Of a stretch of DNA of 64,000 nucleotides, positions 43,566 to 55,100 are shown in pieces (position 1 is the first letter of the stretch; the number at the start of each line of letters is the position of its first letter). Position numbers and translations under genes: made by a program. The notes under the pieces are model-generated. The model saw nothing but the letters and a program-made list of their open reading frames with translations. It had not been told where the DNA came from and ran no database searches. Source of the DNA: an uncultured Pelagibacteraceae bacterium (lineage in GTDB: Bacteria > Pseudomonadota > Alphaproteobacteria > Pelagibacterales > Pelagibacteraceae); contig CABYFA010000004.1 of the NCBI GenBank assembly GCA_902518155.1, forward strand, positions 29,895 to 93,894, written 5' to 3'.

Positions 43566-45971
43566 TCAAGATCGTATTTTAGCGCCAGTTTTATTTTCCA
43601 CTGCTTCTATGATTGAATTATTAATTTTCTCTAAGTCCTTATCTTTCAAAGTTTTTTCTGATGACTGAATTGTTATACTGATCGCTATAGACTTTTGGTT
43701 GTCTGGAATATTTTCACCTTCATAAACATCAAAAACTTTTATATTGCTAATAAGATTTGGATTCACATTAGAGATTACGCTTATTAACTCTTGGGCTTCT
43801 ACATCTTTATTAACTACAAATGCAAAATCTCGCTCTGATTTTTGAAAATCCGATACAGAAAACTTTAATTTTTGATCTTTCAATGTTTTTCTTGAAAGTT
43901 TTAAGTTTTCTAAAAAGATTTCAAAACCTATTAAATTTTCAGTTTTAATATCAATTTTTTTTAGAATATTAGGATGAATTTCACCAAAATAAGCTGCAAC
44001 TTTATCTTTACTATGATCTAAGAAAATTCTACCAGACTTTCCTGGATGATAATAATTGGGTGTTTTGCTATCAATAAAAAAATGATCAGAATTATAACCT
44101 GCTTCACTCAAAGTTTGCACTACATCCCTTTTTGCATCAAATAAATCAATATTTCTCTCTTTATCGATCCAAGAAAGTCTTGATTTTTTACCAGCTGACA
44201 AACCACAAACTACTGTCTTTTGCTCACCTGGATTTGAACCAGTAAAAACAGGACCTATCTCAAATATAGATAAATCTTTAAAGCCTCTATCCAAATTTTT
44301 ACTCATATACATGATTAAATTTGAAAATATGGAATTTCTTAAAACTCCTAATTCAGAACTTATAGGGTTTACAATTTTTATTTCTTTACCAGCTTCTCTA
44401 AAGTGATTGTTATAACTTTGATCTGTAAATGACCATGTTATTGTCTCTAAATAACCCTTCGAAGCAATTGCTCTTTGTAAGAAATGAAATAATCTTTGAG
44501 TTTGAGTTAAAGTGGATTTAGATCTATCCTTTATTGGGTCAATTGTTTTTATTTTATCATAACCACTTATTCTCACCAACTCTTCAATAATGTCTATTTG
44601 CTGTGAAATATCTGGTCTCCAGGAAGGAACTATCAACTTTAAAGAATTTTTTTCTTTTTTAATGATAAAACCAAGATCAGTCAAAATTCTTTGGATTTCC
44701 TTTTCAGAAATTTTAAATCCAACTATATTTTCAAAAGAATTTACATCAAAGTTTATAATTTTGGTTTTATAAGACTCAGTTTTTTGAATATCGATTTTAC
44801 TAACTTCACCACCACAGATTTCTTGAATTAGTGATGCCGCTTTCTTTAAACCAGTTTCGATGGATAATGGGTCAATTCCTCTTTCAAATCTAAATTTTGC
44901 ATCTGTATCTAAATTTAGTTTTTTTGCCGTATTTCTAATTGATCTTGGATCAAAATAAGCAGACTCTAATAATATGTTTTTTGTATCAAATTCCGTGCCC
45001 GATCTTGTGCCCCCAATAATTCCACCTAATCCTAAAACTCCTTTGTTGTCACTAATAACACACATACCTTTTTCTAACTTATAAATTTTATTGTCCAGTG
45101 CTGTAAACTCTTCTCCAGATTTTGAGTTTCTTACGAATATCCCTTTTTCAATTTTGTCAGCATCATATGCGTGTAATGGTCGATTAATATCTAGCATTAC
45201 ATAATTTGTTATATCAACAATAGCTGAAATAGGTTTTTGACCAACTGAAATTAATTTATCTTTGAGCCATTGAGGACTCTCGGTATTTTTTACATTTTTA
45301 ATTAAACAACTTCCAAAAGCACTACACCCTTGTCCTTTCTCCTTATTAATCTTAACTTTTAAAGTTTGTTTTGTTTTTAATTTAATTTTTTTTTCTTTAG
45401 ATACTATTAACCTTCCAAAACCTGAAGCTGCGAGATCTCTAGCTATTCCCTTCACACCAAGACAATCTGGTCGATTAGGTGTAATAGATAAATCAATAAG
45501 ATTAGACTTTGATTTTGAAAAATAACTTTTACCAATATTTTTTTCATGTTTTTTAGATAATTCGGTAATACCATCACTCTCATCAGATAAATTTAACTCA
45601 GACTCAGAGCAAAGCATTCCGTAAGAAGTTACACCTCTAATCTTTGCTATTTCTAATTTTGTATTAGTCTTCGGGATAATTGCACCTGGAGGTGCATATA
45701 TAGTGATAAGTCCTTCACTCGCATTGGTCGCACCACACACAACTTTTTTAAGCTCTTTCTCACCGACATTTACGTCACAAACTTTAAGTCGATCTGCGTT
45801 TGGATGTTTTTCTGTCTTGATAATTTTTGCAATTTTAAATAGTTGATTATCAGATGAAAGACTTTCCACGCTTTCTACCTCTAACCCTATATTGGTAAGT
45901 TGTTCTAAAAGATTTTTTTCTTTCAGATTAGTTTTTAAATGATCTTTTAACCAATCAAATGTGATTTTCAT
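43566..45971 (-). CDS. pheT: phenylalanyl-tRNA synthetase beta chain
   Basis: An 801-aa beta subunit of the (alpha-beta)2 PheRS. It has the N-terminal EMAP-like tRNA-binding domain ([19 protein letters not shown]), the B1/B5 domains, the catalytic-like core, and the C-terminal ferredoxin-like anticodon-binding domain ([16 protein letters not shown]). Full length. It overlaps pheS by 4 nt. Confidence 0.96.
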   Translation of the reverse strand: MKITFDWLKDHLKTNLKEKNLLEQLTNIGLEVESVESLSSDNQLFKIAKIIKTEKHPNADRLKVCDVNVGEKELKKVVCGATNASEGLITIYAPPGAIIPKTNTKLEIAKIRGVTSYGMLCSESELNLSDESDGITELSKKHEKNIGKSYFSKSKSNLIDLSITPNRPDCLGVKGIARDLAASGFGRLIVSKEKKIKLKTKQTLKVKINKEKGQGCSAFGSCLIKNVKNTESPQWLKDKLISVGQKPISAIVDITNYVMLDINRPLHAYDADKIEKGIFVRNSKSGEEFTALDNKIYKLEKGMCVISDNKGVLGLGGIIGGTRSGTEFDTKNILLESAYFDPRSIRNTAKKLNLDTDAKFRFERGIDPLSIETGLKKAASLIQEICGGEVSKIDIQKTESYKTKIINFDVNSFENIVGFKISEKEIQRILTDLGFIIKKEKNSLKLIVPSWRPDISQQIDIIEELVRISGYDKIKTIDPIKDRSKSTLTQTQRLFHFLQRAIASKGYLETITWSFTDQSYNNHFREAGKEIKIVNPISSELGVLRNSIFSNLIMYMSKNLDRGFKDLSIFEIGPVFTGSNPGEQKTVVCGLSAGKKSRLSWIDKERNIDLFDAKRDVVQTLSEAGYNSDHFFIDSKTPNYYHPGKSGRIFLDHSKDKVAAYFGEIHPNILKKIDIKTENLIGFEIFLENLKLSRKTLKDQKLKFSVSDFQKSERDFAFVVNKDVEAQELISVISNVNPNLISNIKVFDVYEGENIPDNQKSIAISITIQSSEKTLKDKDLEKINNSIIEAVENKTGAKIRS

Positions 45972-47035
45972 CTACTTAGGCCTCTATAGTTCGTGGGTAC
46001 GTCTAAAGGATCAAATCCAAAATGGTTTAACCATCTATAATCACAATCAAAGAAAGCTCTAAGATCATTAATTCCATATTTCAACATCGCTAATCTATCA
46101 ATTCCTATTCCGAACGCATAACCTTGAAACTTAGCTGGATCGACCTTAACATTTTTTAAAACATTTGGATGAACCATCCCGCAACCTAGTATTTCTAGCC
46201 ACTGATCGCCTTCCCCTATAATAATTTTTCCATCTTTGATTTCATATCCAATATCGACTTCGGCAGATGGTTCTGTGAAAGGAAAATGACTTGGCCTAAA
46301 TCTCATCTTTATTTTTTTAACTTCAAAAAATTCTTTGATAAAATAATTCAAACAACCTTTTAGATGACCCATATTTATATTTTTGTCTATATGAAGACCT
46401 TCAACTTGGTGAAACATTGGTGAATGTGTTTGGTCACTATCCGATCTGTATGTTCTGCCAGGTGCAATTATTTTAAAAGGTGGTTTGTCTTTTAACATTG
46501 TTCTAATTTGAACAGGAGACGTATGAGTGCGTAGCAATCTTTCTTTTTTTTCATCGAGATAAAATGTATCATGCATATCTCTCGCTGGATGATTGTCTGG
46601 AGTATTTAATGCAGTAAAATTGTTATATTCATTTTCAACATCTGGTCCTTCCTCTACACTAAAGCCTATTTCAGAAAATATAGAGGATATTTCATCAATT
46701 GTTTGTGAAACAGGATGGATTTTACCTCTTACAAATGATCGCTCTGGTAAAGTAACATCAATTTTTTCTTTTTCCAATTTTTCATTAATATTAACTTTTT
46801 CTATTTCGTTTATTTTTAAATTTATAAGATCTTGAAGTTCATCCTTAATAATATTCAAATCAGATGCGAATTTTTTTCTTTCTGAGGCATCAATAGTACC
46901 TATTTTTTTAAATTGAGATGAGATCAACCCATTTTTACCAAATAGATCAGATTTTATTTGATTAAGTTCTGCTAGATCTAATTTACCTTTTAACTTTGAT
47001 ACAAATTCGTCTTTTATTTTTTTTAGATCAGACAT
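45968..47035 (-). CDS. pheS: phenylalanyl-tRNA synthetase alpha chain
   Basis: A 355-aa catalytic subunit of PheRS. N-terminal coiled coil (about residues 1-95), then the class II core with [26 protein letters not shown], and motif 3 [19 protein letters not shown] sequence ([15 protein letters not shown]). It follows rplT by 43 nt and is coupled to pheT. Confidence 0.96.
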   Translation of the reverse strand: MSDLKKIKDEFVSKLKGKLDLAELNQIKSDLFGKNGLISSQFKKIGTIDASERKKFASDLNIIKDELQDLINLKINEIEKVNINEKLEKEKIDVTLPERSFVRGKIHPVSQTIDEISSIFSEIGFSVEEGPDVENEYNNFTALNTPDNHPARDMHDTFYLDEKKERLLRTHTSPVQIRTMLKDKPPFKIIAPGRTYRSDSDQTHSPMFHQVEGLHIDKNINMGHLKGCLNYFIKEFFEVKKIKMRFRPSHFPFTEPSAEVDIGYEIKDGKIIIGEGDQWLEILGCGMVHPNVLKNVKVDPAKFQGYAFGIGIDRLAMLKYGINDLRAFFDCDYRWLNHFGFDPLDVPTNYRGLSR

Positions 47036-47078
47036 TTTTACAGATTATTTCTTCAGCGAAATAAAACAATAGTGAAGA

Positions 47079-47435
47079 TTAATTTAAAGCAGATTGTGCT
47101 TTTTGGACAATAGTTTTAAAGGCTTCTGGGCTATCATAGGCTATCTCAGCTAAAATTTTTCTATCAATTTTAATTCCACATTTATTTAAACCGTAGATAA
47201 ACTTGGAATATGTCAAACCTTCAGCTCTTACACCCGCATTGATTCTTTGTATCCACAATGATTTGAAATCTCTTTTCTTATTTCTTCGATCTCTGTATGC
47301 ATATTGCATAGCTTTTTCCATAGCTTGCTTTGCAACTCTAATAGTATTTTTTCTTCTTCCCCACTGACCTTTTACAGCTTTTAAAACTTTTTTATGTTTA
47401 GCTCTACTTGTTACACCCCTTTTAACTCTTGCCAT
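47079..47435 (-). CDS. rplT: 50S ribosomal protein L20
   Basis: A 118-aa ribosomal protein that binds 23S rRNA early in assembly. It has the L20 N-terminus [19 protein letters not shown] and the conserved [19 protein letters not shown]. One nucleotide after rpmI, in the universal infC-rpmI-rplT order. In other bacteria L20 represses this operon; I see no diagnostic leader here. Confidence 0.97.
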   Translation of the reverse strand: MARVKRGVTSRAKHKKVLKAVKGQWGRRKNTIRVAKQAMEKAMQYAYRDRRNKKRDFKSLWIQRINAGVRAEGLTYSKFIYGLNKCGIKIDRKILAEIAYDSPEAFKTIVQKAQSALN

Positions 47436-47436
47436 T

Positions 47437-47643
47437 TTAACCTCTTAAGCTGTAGGGCATATACGATTTAACAATCTTACCGTCTTGTTTTGACATCGCA
47501 GTAGTACCCCTAAGTTTTCTAATCTGAGAATTAGTTCTTTTTATCATGCCATGCCTCTTTCCAGCTTGAGCCATCATAACTTTCCCTCTAGCTGAAATTT
47601 TAAATCTTTTTTTTGCTGAGCTCTTTGTTTTTAATTTTGGCAT
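47437..47643 (-). CDS. rpmI: 50S ribosomal protein L35
   Basis: A 68-aa basic ribosomal protein with the L35 N-terminus [20 protein letters not shown] and [18 protein letters not shown]. It lies between infC (53 nt away) and rplT (1 nt away). Confidence 0.96.
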   Translation of the reverse strand: MPKLKTKSSAKKRFKISARGKVMMAQAGKRHGMIKRTNSQIRKLRGTTAMSKQDGKIVKSYMPYSLRG

Positions 47644-47696
47644 AATTGAACGAGGTTATACAAAGAATGTTGAAAATTTACAACCTATATTAAAGC

Positions 47697-48242
47697 CTAT
47701 AAAGGTTGAATTACCATAATCATTTGCTTCCCATCAAACTTGGGGTGCAATTCAACTTTACCAATATCTTTCATATCCTCTTTAATTTTGGCCATCAATT
47801 CATTCCCTAAATGAGAGTGTTGAAGTTCACGTCCTTTAAACCTAATGGTAAACTTTACCTTGTCACCTTTAGCAATAAATTTTTTAGCATTTTTTACTTT
47901 AAATTCATAATCATGCGTTTCAGTCACTGGTCTCATTTTAATTTCCTTTAAAGCAATTATTTTTTGTTTCTTTTTTGCAAGGTTTGCTTTTTTTTGTGCA
48001 TCATATTTATATTTTCCCATGTCCATAATTTTACAAACTGGGGGATTAGCATTTGGGGCAATTTCGATTAAATCCAAACCTTGATTTTTTGCCATTGAGA
48101 TTGCCTCATTAGTATTTAAAACGCCTAAGTTTTCTCCATCACTTGCAATAACTTGAACCTCAGGTGAGGAAATTCTGTTATTTGATCGAGGTCCGCGATC
48201 CTTGGTTCTTCTTTGAAAATAGTTTTGCTTAAAATCTGCCAC
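47697..48242 (-). CDS. infC: translation initiation factor IF-3
   Basis: A 181-aa initiation factor that keeps 30S and 50S subunits apart and proofreads the start codon. N-terminal domain with NRISSPEVQVIASDGENLGVL, linker, and C-terminal domain with KEIKMRPVTETHDYEFKVKN and VKFTIRFKGRE. Starts with ATG rather than the rare ATT of E. coli infC, so autogenous start-codon control is not indicated. It begins 1 nt from the thrS stop. Confidence 0.96.
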   Translation of the reverse strand: MADFKQNYFQRRTKDRGPRSNNRISSPEVQVIASDGENLGVLNTNEAISMAKNQGLDLIEIAPNANPPVCKIMDMGKYKYDAQKKANLAKKKQKIIALKEIKMRPVTETHDYEFKVKNAKKFIAKGDKVKFTIRFKGRELQHSHLGNELMAKIKEDMKDIGKVELHPKFDGKQMIMVIQPL

Positions 48243-50165
48243 TTAAATATTTGAAGGTGCTTTGTTTAAAGCAGAAAATTTTTTTAGAAATGAGTTTAGT
48301 TCCATATTTTCTTGTTTATTTGAGTCCAATCTTCTAATGGTTACTGAGTTACTGTCAACTTCTTTTTTACCACAAATTATTAAAAGAGGTATTTTTGCTA
48401 ATGAATGATCTCTTATTTTATAATTTAAATTATGATTTTTTAAATCAACCATTGATGTAATACCAGCTTCTCTTATCTTAGTGGAAACTTTTTTTGCGTA
48501 TTCTTCGAAGTCTTCAGAAATAGGTATTACAACTGTTTGTAACGGAGATATCCAAAATGGAAATTTTCCAGCATAGTTTTCAATCAGAATACCTATAAAT
48601 CTCTCGAGTGATCCAAATAATGCACGATGTAACATTACAGGAACTTTCTTAGTGCCATCTTTATCTACATATGATGCATCTAATCTACCTGGTAAATTTA
48701 AATCAACTTGGACAGTTCCACACTGCCAATCTCTTCCTATTGCATCTCTTAAAACAAACTCTATTTTTGGACCGTAAAATGCTCCCTCACCTTTATTTAT
48801 ACTGTACTCAAGTTTAGATGCTTTGACTGCCTTTAACAAAGATGCTTCAGCCTTATCCCAAATTTCATCCTCACCAACTCTTACCGCTGGCCTATCAGCA
48901 TATTTAAGAATTACATTTTCGAAACCTAAATCTTTATAAATTTCTAATATCAAATTTGTAACATTTAAACATTCACTTGTGATTTGATCTTCGGAGCAAA
49001 AAATATGAGCATCATCTTGAGTGAATGCTCTTACTCTTAATAACCCATGTAAAGCACCAGATGGTTCATATCTATGAACTTTTCCAAACTCAGTAATTCT
49101 TAGAGGTAAATCTCGATAACTTTTAAGACCTTGATTAAAAACTTGTATGTGTCCAGGGCAATTCATTGGTTTAATCGCAAAAACTTTTTCATCAGGAGTT
49201 TCTGAGGTATACATGTTTTCCCCATATTTTTCCCAATGACCTGATTTTTCCCACAATAATCTGTCTAATACCTCTGGTGTGTTCACCTCTTTGTATCCGG
49301 CTAGGTCCTGTTTAGCTCTCATGTAATTAATTAATTTTTGAAATAACGTCCAACCTTTCTCATGCCAAAAAACTGATCCTGGACTTTCTTCTCTAAAATG
49401 AAACAAATCCATTTCTTTGCCTAATTTACGATGATCTCTTTTTTCTGCCTCTTCAATTCTTTTTAAATAATCGTCTAAATCTTTCTGGGAGGCCCAACTT
49501 GTTCCGTAGATCCTTTGAAGCATTTCATTTTTTGAGTCACCTCGCCAATATGCACCTGAAACTTTTGTAAGTTTAAAGGCTTTACCAATTTTACTAGATG
49601 ATACTAAATGAGGTCCTCTGCATAAATCATACCAAGTATCACCATGATGATAGACTGAAAGTTCTTCAGTTTCCGGAATACTCTCAATGATTTCTGCCTT
49701 ATATTTTTCTCCAATTTTTTTAAAATGCTTAATTGCTTTATCTCTTTCCCATACTTCTCGTCTTGTTTTTAAATCTTTGTCAATTATTTTTGACATCCTT
49801 TCTTCGATTTTTTTGAGATCGTCATTTGTAAAAGGCTCCTTTCTGGCAAAGTCATAATAAAATCCATTTTCTATAACTGGTCCAATAGTAACTTGGGTAC
49901 CTGGATATAATTCTTGAACTGCCATAGCCATAATATGTGCAGCGTCATGTCTAATAACTTCTAAACCCTCTGGGTCTTTTGCTGTAAAAATTTTAACGGA
50001 ACAATCTTTATCAATCGAAAAATATAAATCTTTTAATTCTCCATTCACACTCATTATCAAGGCTTGTTTTGCTAGTGATTTGCTAATTTTTTCAGCAATC
50101 TCTAAGCCTGTCACTTTTTTAGGAAAATCTAAATTGTTTCCGTCTGGTAAAGTAATTATGGGCAT
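48243..50165 (-). CDS. thrS: threonyl-tRNA synthetase
   Basis: A 640-aa class II synthetase: N-terminal TGS domain (residues 1-60), the editing N2 domain with RHDAAHIMAMAV (HxxxH type) and the later Cys-containing DLCRGPH, the catalytic core with motif 2 around GKVHRYEPSGALHGLLRVR, and the C-terminal anticodon-binding domain. Full length including editing. It directly abuts the GT4 gene and infC. Confidence 0.97.
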   Translation of the reverse strand: MPIITLPDGNNLDFPKKVTGLEIAEKISKSLAKQALIMSVNGELKDLYFSIDKDCSVKIFTAKDPEGLEVIRHDAAHIMAMAVQELYPGTQVTIGPVIENGFYYDFARKEPFTNDDLKKIEERMSKIIDKDLKTRREVWERDKAIKHFKKIGEKYKAEIIESIPETEELSVYHHGDTWYDLCRGPHLVSSSKIGKAFKLTKVSGAYWRGDSKNEMLQRIYGTSWASQKDLDDYLKRIEEAEKRDHRKLGKEMDLFHFREESPGSVFWHEKGWTLFQKLINYMRAKQDLAGYKEVNTPEVLDRLLWEKSGHWEKYGENMYTSETPDEKVFAIKPMNCPGHIQVFNQGLKSYRDLPLRITEFGKVHRYEPSGALHGLLRVRAFTQDDAHIFCSEDQITSECLNVTNLILEIYKDLGFENVILKYADRPAVRVGEDEIWDKAEASLLKAVKASKLEYSINKGEGAFYGPKIEFVLRDAIGRDWQCGTVQVDLNLPGRLDASYVDKDGTKKVPVMLHRALFGSLERFIGILIENYAGKFPFWISPLQTVVIPISEDFEEYAKKVSTKIREAGITSMVDLKNHNLNYKIRDHSLAKIPLLIICGKKEVDSNSVTIRRLDSNKQENMELNSFLKKFSALNKAPSNI

Positions 50166-51320
50166 TTAATTTAGTAATCTCTTATACTCTGAATAAGTAG
50201 AAAAACACATTTTTTCAACATTAAATTTTTTTATAATGTTTTTTCTTCCCTCTTTACCCATTAATTTTAAGGAAGTTTCATCCATTGTCATTGCTTGAAT
50301 GATTTTTTTACTCAAGGAGCCAGCGTCACCAGATTCAAATAACAACCCAGTTTTTTCGTTTAAAATTGTCTCATTTGATCCTCCAATATTACTTGCAATG
50401 ATTATTTTTTCCATAGATTGTGCCTCTACCGCAACTCTTCCAAAAGCTTCTGGTTCAATTGATGCTGAAACTATAATATCAGAAACTTTATAAGCTAAAG
50501 CCATATCCTTACAATGGTCTATGAATTTTACTTGATTAGTCAGATTATATTTTTCAGTTAATTTGATAAGTTTTTCTTTATAAGAATCTCTTCCCTGATC
50601 ATTGCCTAATATTACAACATGAAATGCTTCGTATCCTAATTCAATTTTAACTAAATTTATTGCCTCAATAAATAATTCTTGACCCTTCCATGACGTAAGT
50701 CGACCTGGCATAAGAATTATTTTTTTTTCATCAATAATATTCCACTCATTTAAAAGTTTTTTTTCATCAGTTTCAATTTTGGTTGTTGGATCAAAATAAT
50801 CTACATTTATCCCCCTAAAAATTACTAAAAATTTTTTTTTAGAATTCAAGAATTCCTGATAATTCTCTTGAATATGTGAAAAGATAAAGTTTGATCCTGC
50901 TATTACTAAATCTGACCTTACCATTACTGAATTATAAAATTTTTTTAATCTACCTCTAAAATTATAAGTCCCATGAAATGTAGTAACAAACTTTCTTCTA
51001 GTTAATTTTGTTGCAAATAAACACGACCAAGCTGGTGCTCGACTTCTTGCGTGAACAATTGAAATGTTAAAAATCAAAATTATTGCTATTAAAATAATTG
51101 AATTTATCAAAATCAATAATGGATTTTTACTATGTACAGGAAGCCTTATTAATTTTACTTTTTTTTTATCAATAAACTTAGTTAACTCTCCGCCACTTGT
51201 AACAATGTAAGATTTACAATTATTTTCAGGTAAAAAATGTGCAATATCATAGCAACCAGTTTCTGCACCTCCGTAACCTAATTTTGGGATTACTTGCAAA
51301 ACATTTAAATTAGATGACAT
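50166..51320 (-). CDS. glycosyltransferase family 4 protein
   Basis: A 384-aa GT-B glycosyltransferase. N-terminal GYGGAETGCYDIA acceptor-domain loop, ARSRAPAW and TTFHGTYNFRG in the middle, and the donor-binding C-terminal domain with LMPGRLTSWKGQELFIEA and EAFGRVAVEAQSME (E-x7-E motif). A hydrophobic stretch near residues 67-90 may help membrane attachment. Probably adds a sugar to LPS or another envelope glycan. It is the first gene of the thrS-lepA run, an odd companion for translation genes. Confidence 0.85.
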   Translation of the reverse strand: MSSNLNVLQVIPKLGYGGAETGCYDIAHFLPENNCKSYIVTSGGELTKFIDKKKVKLIRLPVHSKNPLLILINSIILIAIILIFNISIVHARSRAPAWSCLFATKLTRRKFVTTFHGTYNFRGRLKKFYNSVMVRSDLVIAGSNFIFSHIQENYQEFLNSKKKFLVIFRGINVDYFDPTTKIETDEKKLLNEWNIIDEKKIILMPGRLTSWKGQELFIEAINLVKIELGYEAFHVVILGNDQGRDSYKEKLIKLTEKYNLTNQVKFIDHCKDMALAYKVSDIIVSASIEPEAFGRVAVEAQSMEKIIIASNIGGSNETILNEKTGLLFESGDAGSLSKKIIQAMTMDETSLKLMGKEGRKNIIKKFNVEKMCFSTYSEYKRLLN

Positions 51321-51362
51321 TTAGAATAATTATATAATAATAGACAAAACTAATAAACTTTT

Positions 51363-52109
51363 ATGACAAATTTTAATTACTTAAAAATTTCCACTACCAG
51401 AAAAATAAGATATTTGAAACTACATCAAAAAAATGCCCCCTACATTGTTTTTTTACATGGTTTTATGTCAGATTTGGAAGGTAAAAAACCTCAAGCATTT
51501 TTAAAATTTGCAAAACAAAATAAACTAGGTTTTCTTGCTTTAGAATATTCAGGTCATGGTAAATCATCAGGAAAATTTATTAATGGTAATATTTCAAAAT
51601 GGACTAGGGATACTACTTTAGTAATTCAAAAAATCGTCAAAAAAAACGATATTATATTTATTGGATCAAGTATGGGGGCTTGGATTTCTTTAAACCAGTT
51701 TAGTCTTATCAAAAACAAAATTAAAGGTTTTTTAGGAATAGGTTCAGCGCCAGAATTTCTTGATAAACTAATGTGGAATAAATTTTCTAATAAAATGAAG
51801 ATTGAAATCAAAAAAAAAGGTTTCATAAATTTAAAACATGGTGATTATGAATACCCAATCACTTACCAATTGATTAAAGATGGAAGAAAAAATAAAATTT
51901 TAAATAAAAAAATAAGTCAAAATATAAGTGTAACAATGGTTCACGGGAGTAAAGATAAATCTGTACCTGTAATTTACTCAAAAAAAGTTTTAAAAATATT
52001 TCAATCTAAGAAAAAGAAATTAGTAGTTATAAAAAATGGTGACCATAGTTTATCTTCCTCAAAATGGCTCAAGATATTGAAAAAAGAGTTAAAATTAATA
52101 ATTAACTAA
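51363..52109 (+). CDS. alpha/beta-hydrolase
   Basis: A 248-aa alpha/beta-hydrolase. The N-terminal oxyanion region is FLHGFMSDLEGKK (about residues 31-43), the nucleophile elbow GSSMG has Ser around residue 101, and the catalytic His is in GDHSLSS near the C-terminus, with Asp likely in HGSKDKSVP. It resembles ABHD10/S9-like esterases or thioesterases; the substrate is unknown. No signal peptide. Its 3' end overlaps gltB by 8 nt (convergent). Confidence 0.82.
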   Translation: MTNFNYLKISTTRKIRYLKLHQKNAPYIVFLHGFMSDLEGKKPQAFLKFAKQNKLGFLALEYSGHGKSSGKFINGNISKWTRDTTLVIQKIVKKNDIIFIGSSMGAWISLNQFSLIKNKIKGFLGIGSAPEFLDKLMWNKFSNKMKIEIKKKGFINLKHGDYEYPITYQLIKDGRKNKILNKKISQNISVTMVHGSKDKSVPVIYSKKVLKIFQSKKKKLVVIKNGDHSLSSSKWLKILKKELKLIIN

Positions 52110-55100
52110 CTTTTTGTATTTTTGTTTTTGTAGAGATTGGATTTTTAAGCTTATCTAACATTTCTTTAGGACAAACCTGTACAAAATTCTTTAACTCGTT
52201 TTCAAAGTCATCAATTATTTTTTTTGATAAACTTGACCCTGTTTCATTACTATGTTCGAGTACCAATTCTTTTAAAAATTTTGACCAATACTCAGTTTCA
52301 ACATTTTGCCATACAACTGAGTCCGGATTAACTTTTTTTTCAAATTCTTTTGATTTATCGTAAATAAAAGCCATTCCTCCTGTCATGCCGGCTGCAAAAT
52401 TATCTCCAACATCTCCAAGAATTACTGCTGTACCACCGGTCATATATTCACAACCATTTGAATCACAGCCTTCGATAACAGTTGTGGCACCAGAATTTCT
52501 TACCGCAAATCTATCCCCAGCTTGACCAGCTGCAAAAAGTTTACCTGACGTTGCACCATAAAGAACTGTGTTGCCAATAATAGTATTCTCATTAGAAATT
52601 AAATTGCTTTCATCAGGTAGTTTTATTGAAATGGTTGCTCCTGACAAACCTTTCCCAACATAATCATTTGCATCGCCTTTTAAATTAAGTTTAAGTCCTT
52701 TTGCTGTAAATGCACCAAACGATTGTCCGGCTGAACCTTTAAAATCTAGAGTTAAAAAATTTTCCTCTAATTTTTCATAACCATATTTTTTATATAAGTG
52801 ATGTGAAATTCTAGTACCTACAGCTCTATTAGTATTTTTAATTAAAAACTCGTTATTTATTTTTTCTGAGTTATCTAAAGCCTTTTCTACTTGAGGCCAA
52901 ATTTCTTGATCTAGTGTATTAGGAACTTGATTAATTTCTGATATCTCACAATACCTCTTATTATTACCGGGATCTGCTTGGACGAATAATGGATTAAGAT
53001 CTAAATCATCTAGATTAGGCGAGGCTTTACTTACCTGCATTAATAAATCTGTTCGACCGATAACCTCATTTAAAGATTTAAAACCAAGTGAAGCTAAAAT
53101 TTCTCTTACCTCTGTAGCAATAAATGTAAATAAATTTACAACTTTATCAGGAGTTCCAGTGAATTTTTCTCTCAATTTTTCATCTTGAGTACATACTCCT
53201 ACAGGACAAGTGTTAGAGTGACATTGCCTTACCATAATACAACCCATCGCTACTAAAGCAGTAGTTGCTACACCATACTCCTCTGCACCCATCATTGCTG
53301 CGATAACAACATCTCTTCCAGTTTTAATACCTCCATCGGTTCTTAAAGTAACTTTATGTCTTAGATTATTTAATGTTAAAACTTGATTGGCCTCTGTTAG
53401 TCCCATCTCCCACGGAATACCTACGTATTTTACACTTGTTTGAGGTGTAGCTCCGGTTCCTCCATTATGTCCTGAAATTAAAATTATATCAGCTTTTGCT
53501 TTTGCAACACCGGCTGCAATAGTACCAACGCCAGAAGATGCAACTAGTTTAACTCCAATCCTTGCCTTAGGATTGATTTGTTTTAAATCATAAATAAGCT
53601 GAGCTAAATCCTCAATTGAATAAATATCATGATGCGGAGGTGGGGAAATTAGTGTTACACCTGGTGTTGAATGTCTTAGCTTGGCAATCTCATCTGTTAC
53701 TTTAAATCCTGGCAATTGACCACCTTCACCGGGTTTTGCACCTTGAGCAATTTTAATCTCAATTTCATTACAATTGTTTAAATAATTAACTGTTACACCA
53801 AATCTTGCTGACGCAATTTGTTTTACTCTCGAATTTGCGCTATCACCAGAGTCCATGATCTTAAATCTATTTGCATCTTCACCACCTTCACCGCTACAGG
53901 ATGCACCTTTAATTCGATTCATCCCAATAGCTAATGTTTCGTGTGCCTCCTTAGACAATGCTCCGTGAGACATACTTCCACTACCAAATCTTTTTAATAT
54001 TTTTTCTATTGGTTCAACTTCAGAAATTTGAATAGATGGTCCTAATTTTTTTTTTCTAAAATCTATCAAATCCCTTAGGTTAATTGGTGGCAAGTTATAT
54101 ATTCCCTCAGCATATTTTTTATAAGCTGTATACGAGTTTGATCCCACAGCACTTTGTAATAAGTGGATTAATCTGCCCTGATATTGGTGTGTTTCTCCAT
54201 TTTTTCTGTATCTATAAATCCCACCAATAGGTAACACCGTATCGGTGCTCTCAAATGCCTCTTTATGTATTGCACGTATTTTTTTTTCGATTCCTGACAA
54301 TCCAATACCCGAAATTTTTGAAGTCACTCCCGGAAAATAATCATCAACTATTGATCTGCTTAGACCAACAGTTTCAAAATTACATCCGCCTCTATACGAA
54401 CTTAAAACAGATATACCCATTTTTGACATGATTTTTAATAATCCTGCATTCACTGATTTGATATATCTTTCAACACATTCATCAAAACTATACTGGCCAA
54501 ATAACTTTTTCTCATGCCTTTGGTATAAACTATCAAAAGCTATATATGGATTAACTGTTGTTGCTCCAACACCTATTAATGTTGCAAAAGAGTGGGTGTC
54601 CAAAGCTTCGCCAGATTGAACATTAATTGAAACATATCCTCTTAATTTTTTATCAATTAAAAAAGTATTAATCGCACCAACGCATAACAACATTGGCATG
54701 GGCATACTTGTATCTGAAATAGCTTTATCGCTTAAAATTAATTGTGTAACACCCTGTCTAACGGCAATTTCTGACTCTTTTTGGATCCTTTTAATAGAAT
54801 CAAATAAACTTTGATCATTCGAGAAAGTACAATCTATAGAGACAGAATTTTTTCCAAAAAAATTAATAAATTTGTTAAATTGTGAATTCGATAATATCGG
54901 ACTATTTAAAACATAAATATTTTCTTTGGTTAAAGTATCAAAATCTAAAATATTCCCAAGATTACCAAATCTAGTTTTCAAACTCATAACTTTATTTTCT
55001 CTTAAAGAGTCAATCGGTGGATTGGTCACTTGGCTAAAGTTTTGTCTAAAAAAATGATAAAGTGGTCTGTATTTGTCCGATAAAACTGCTAAAGGCGTAT

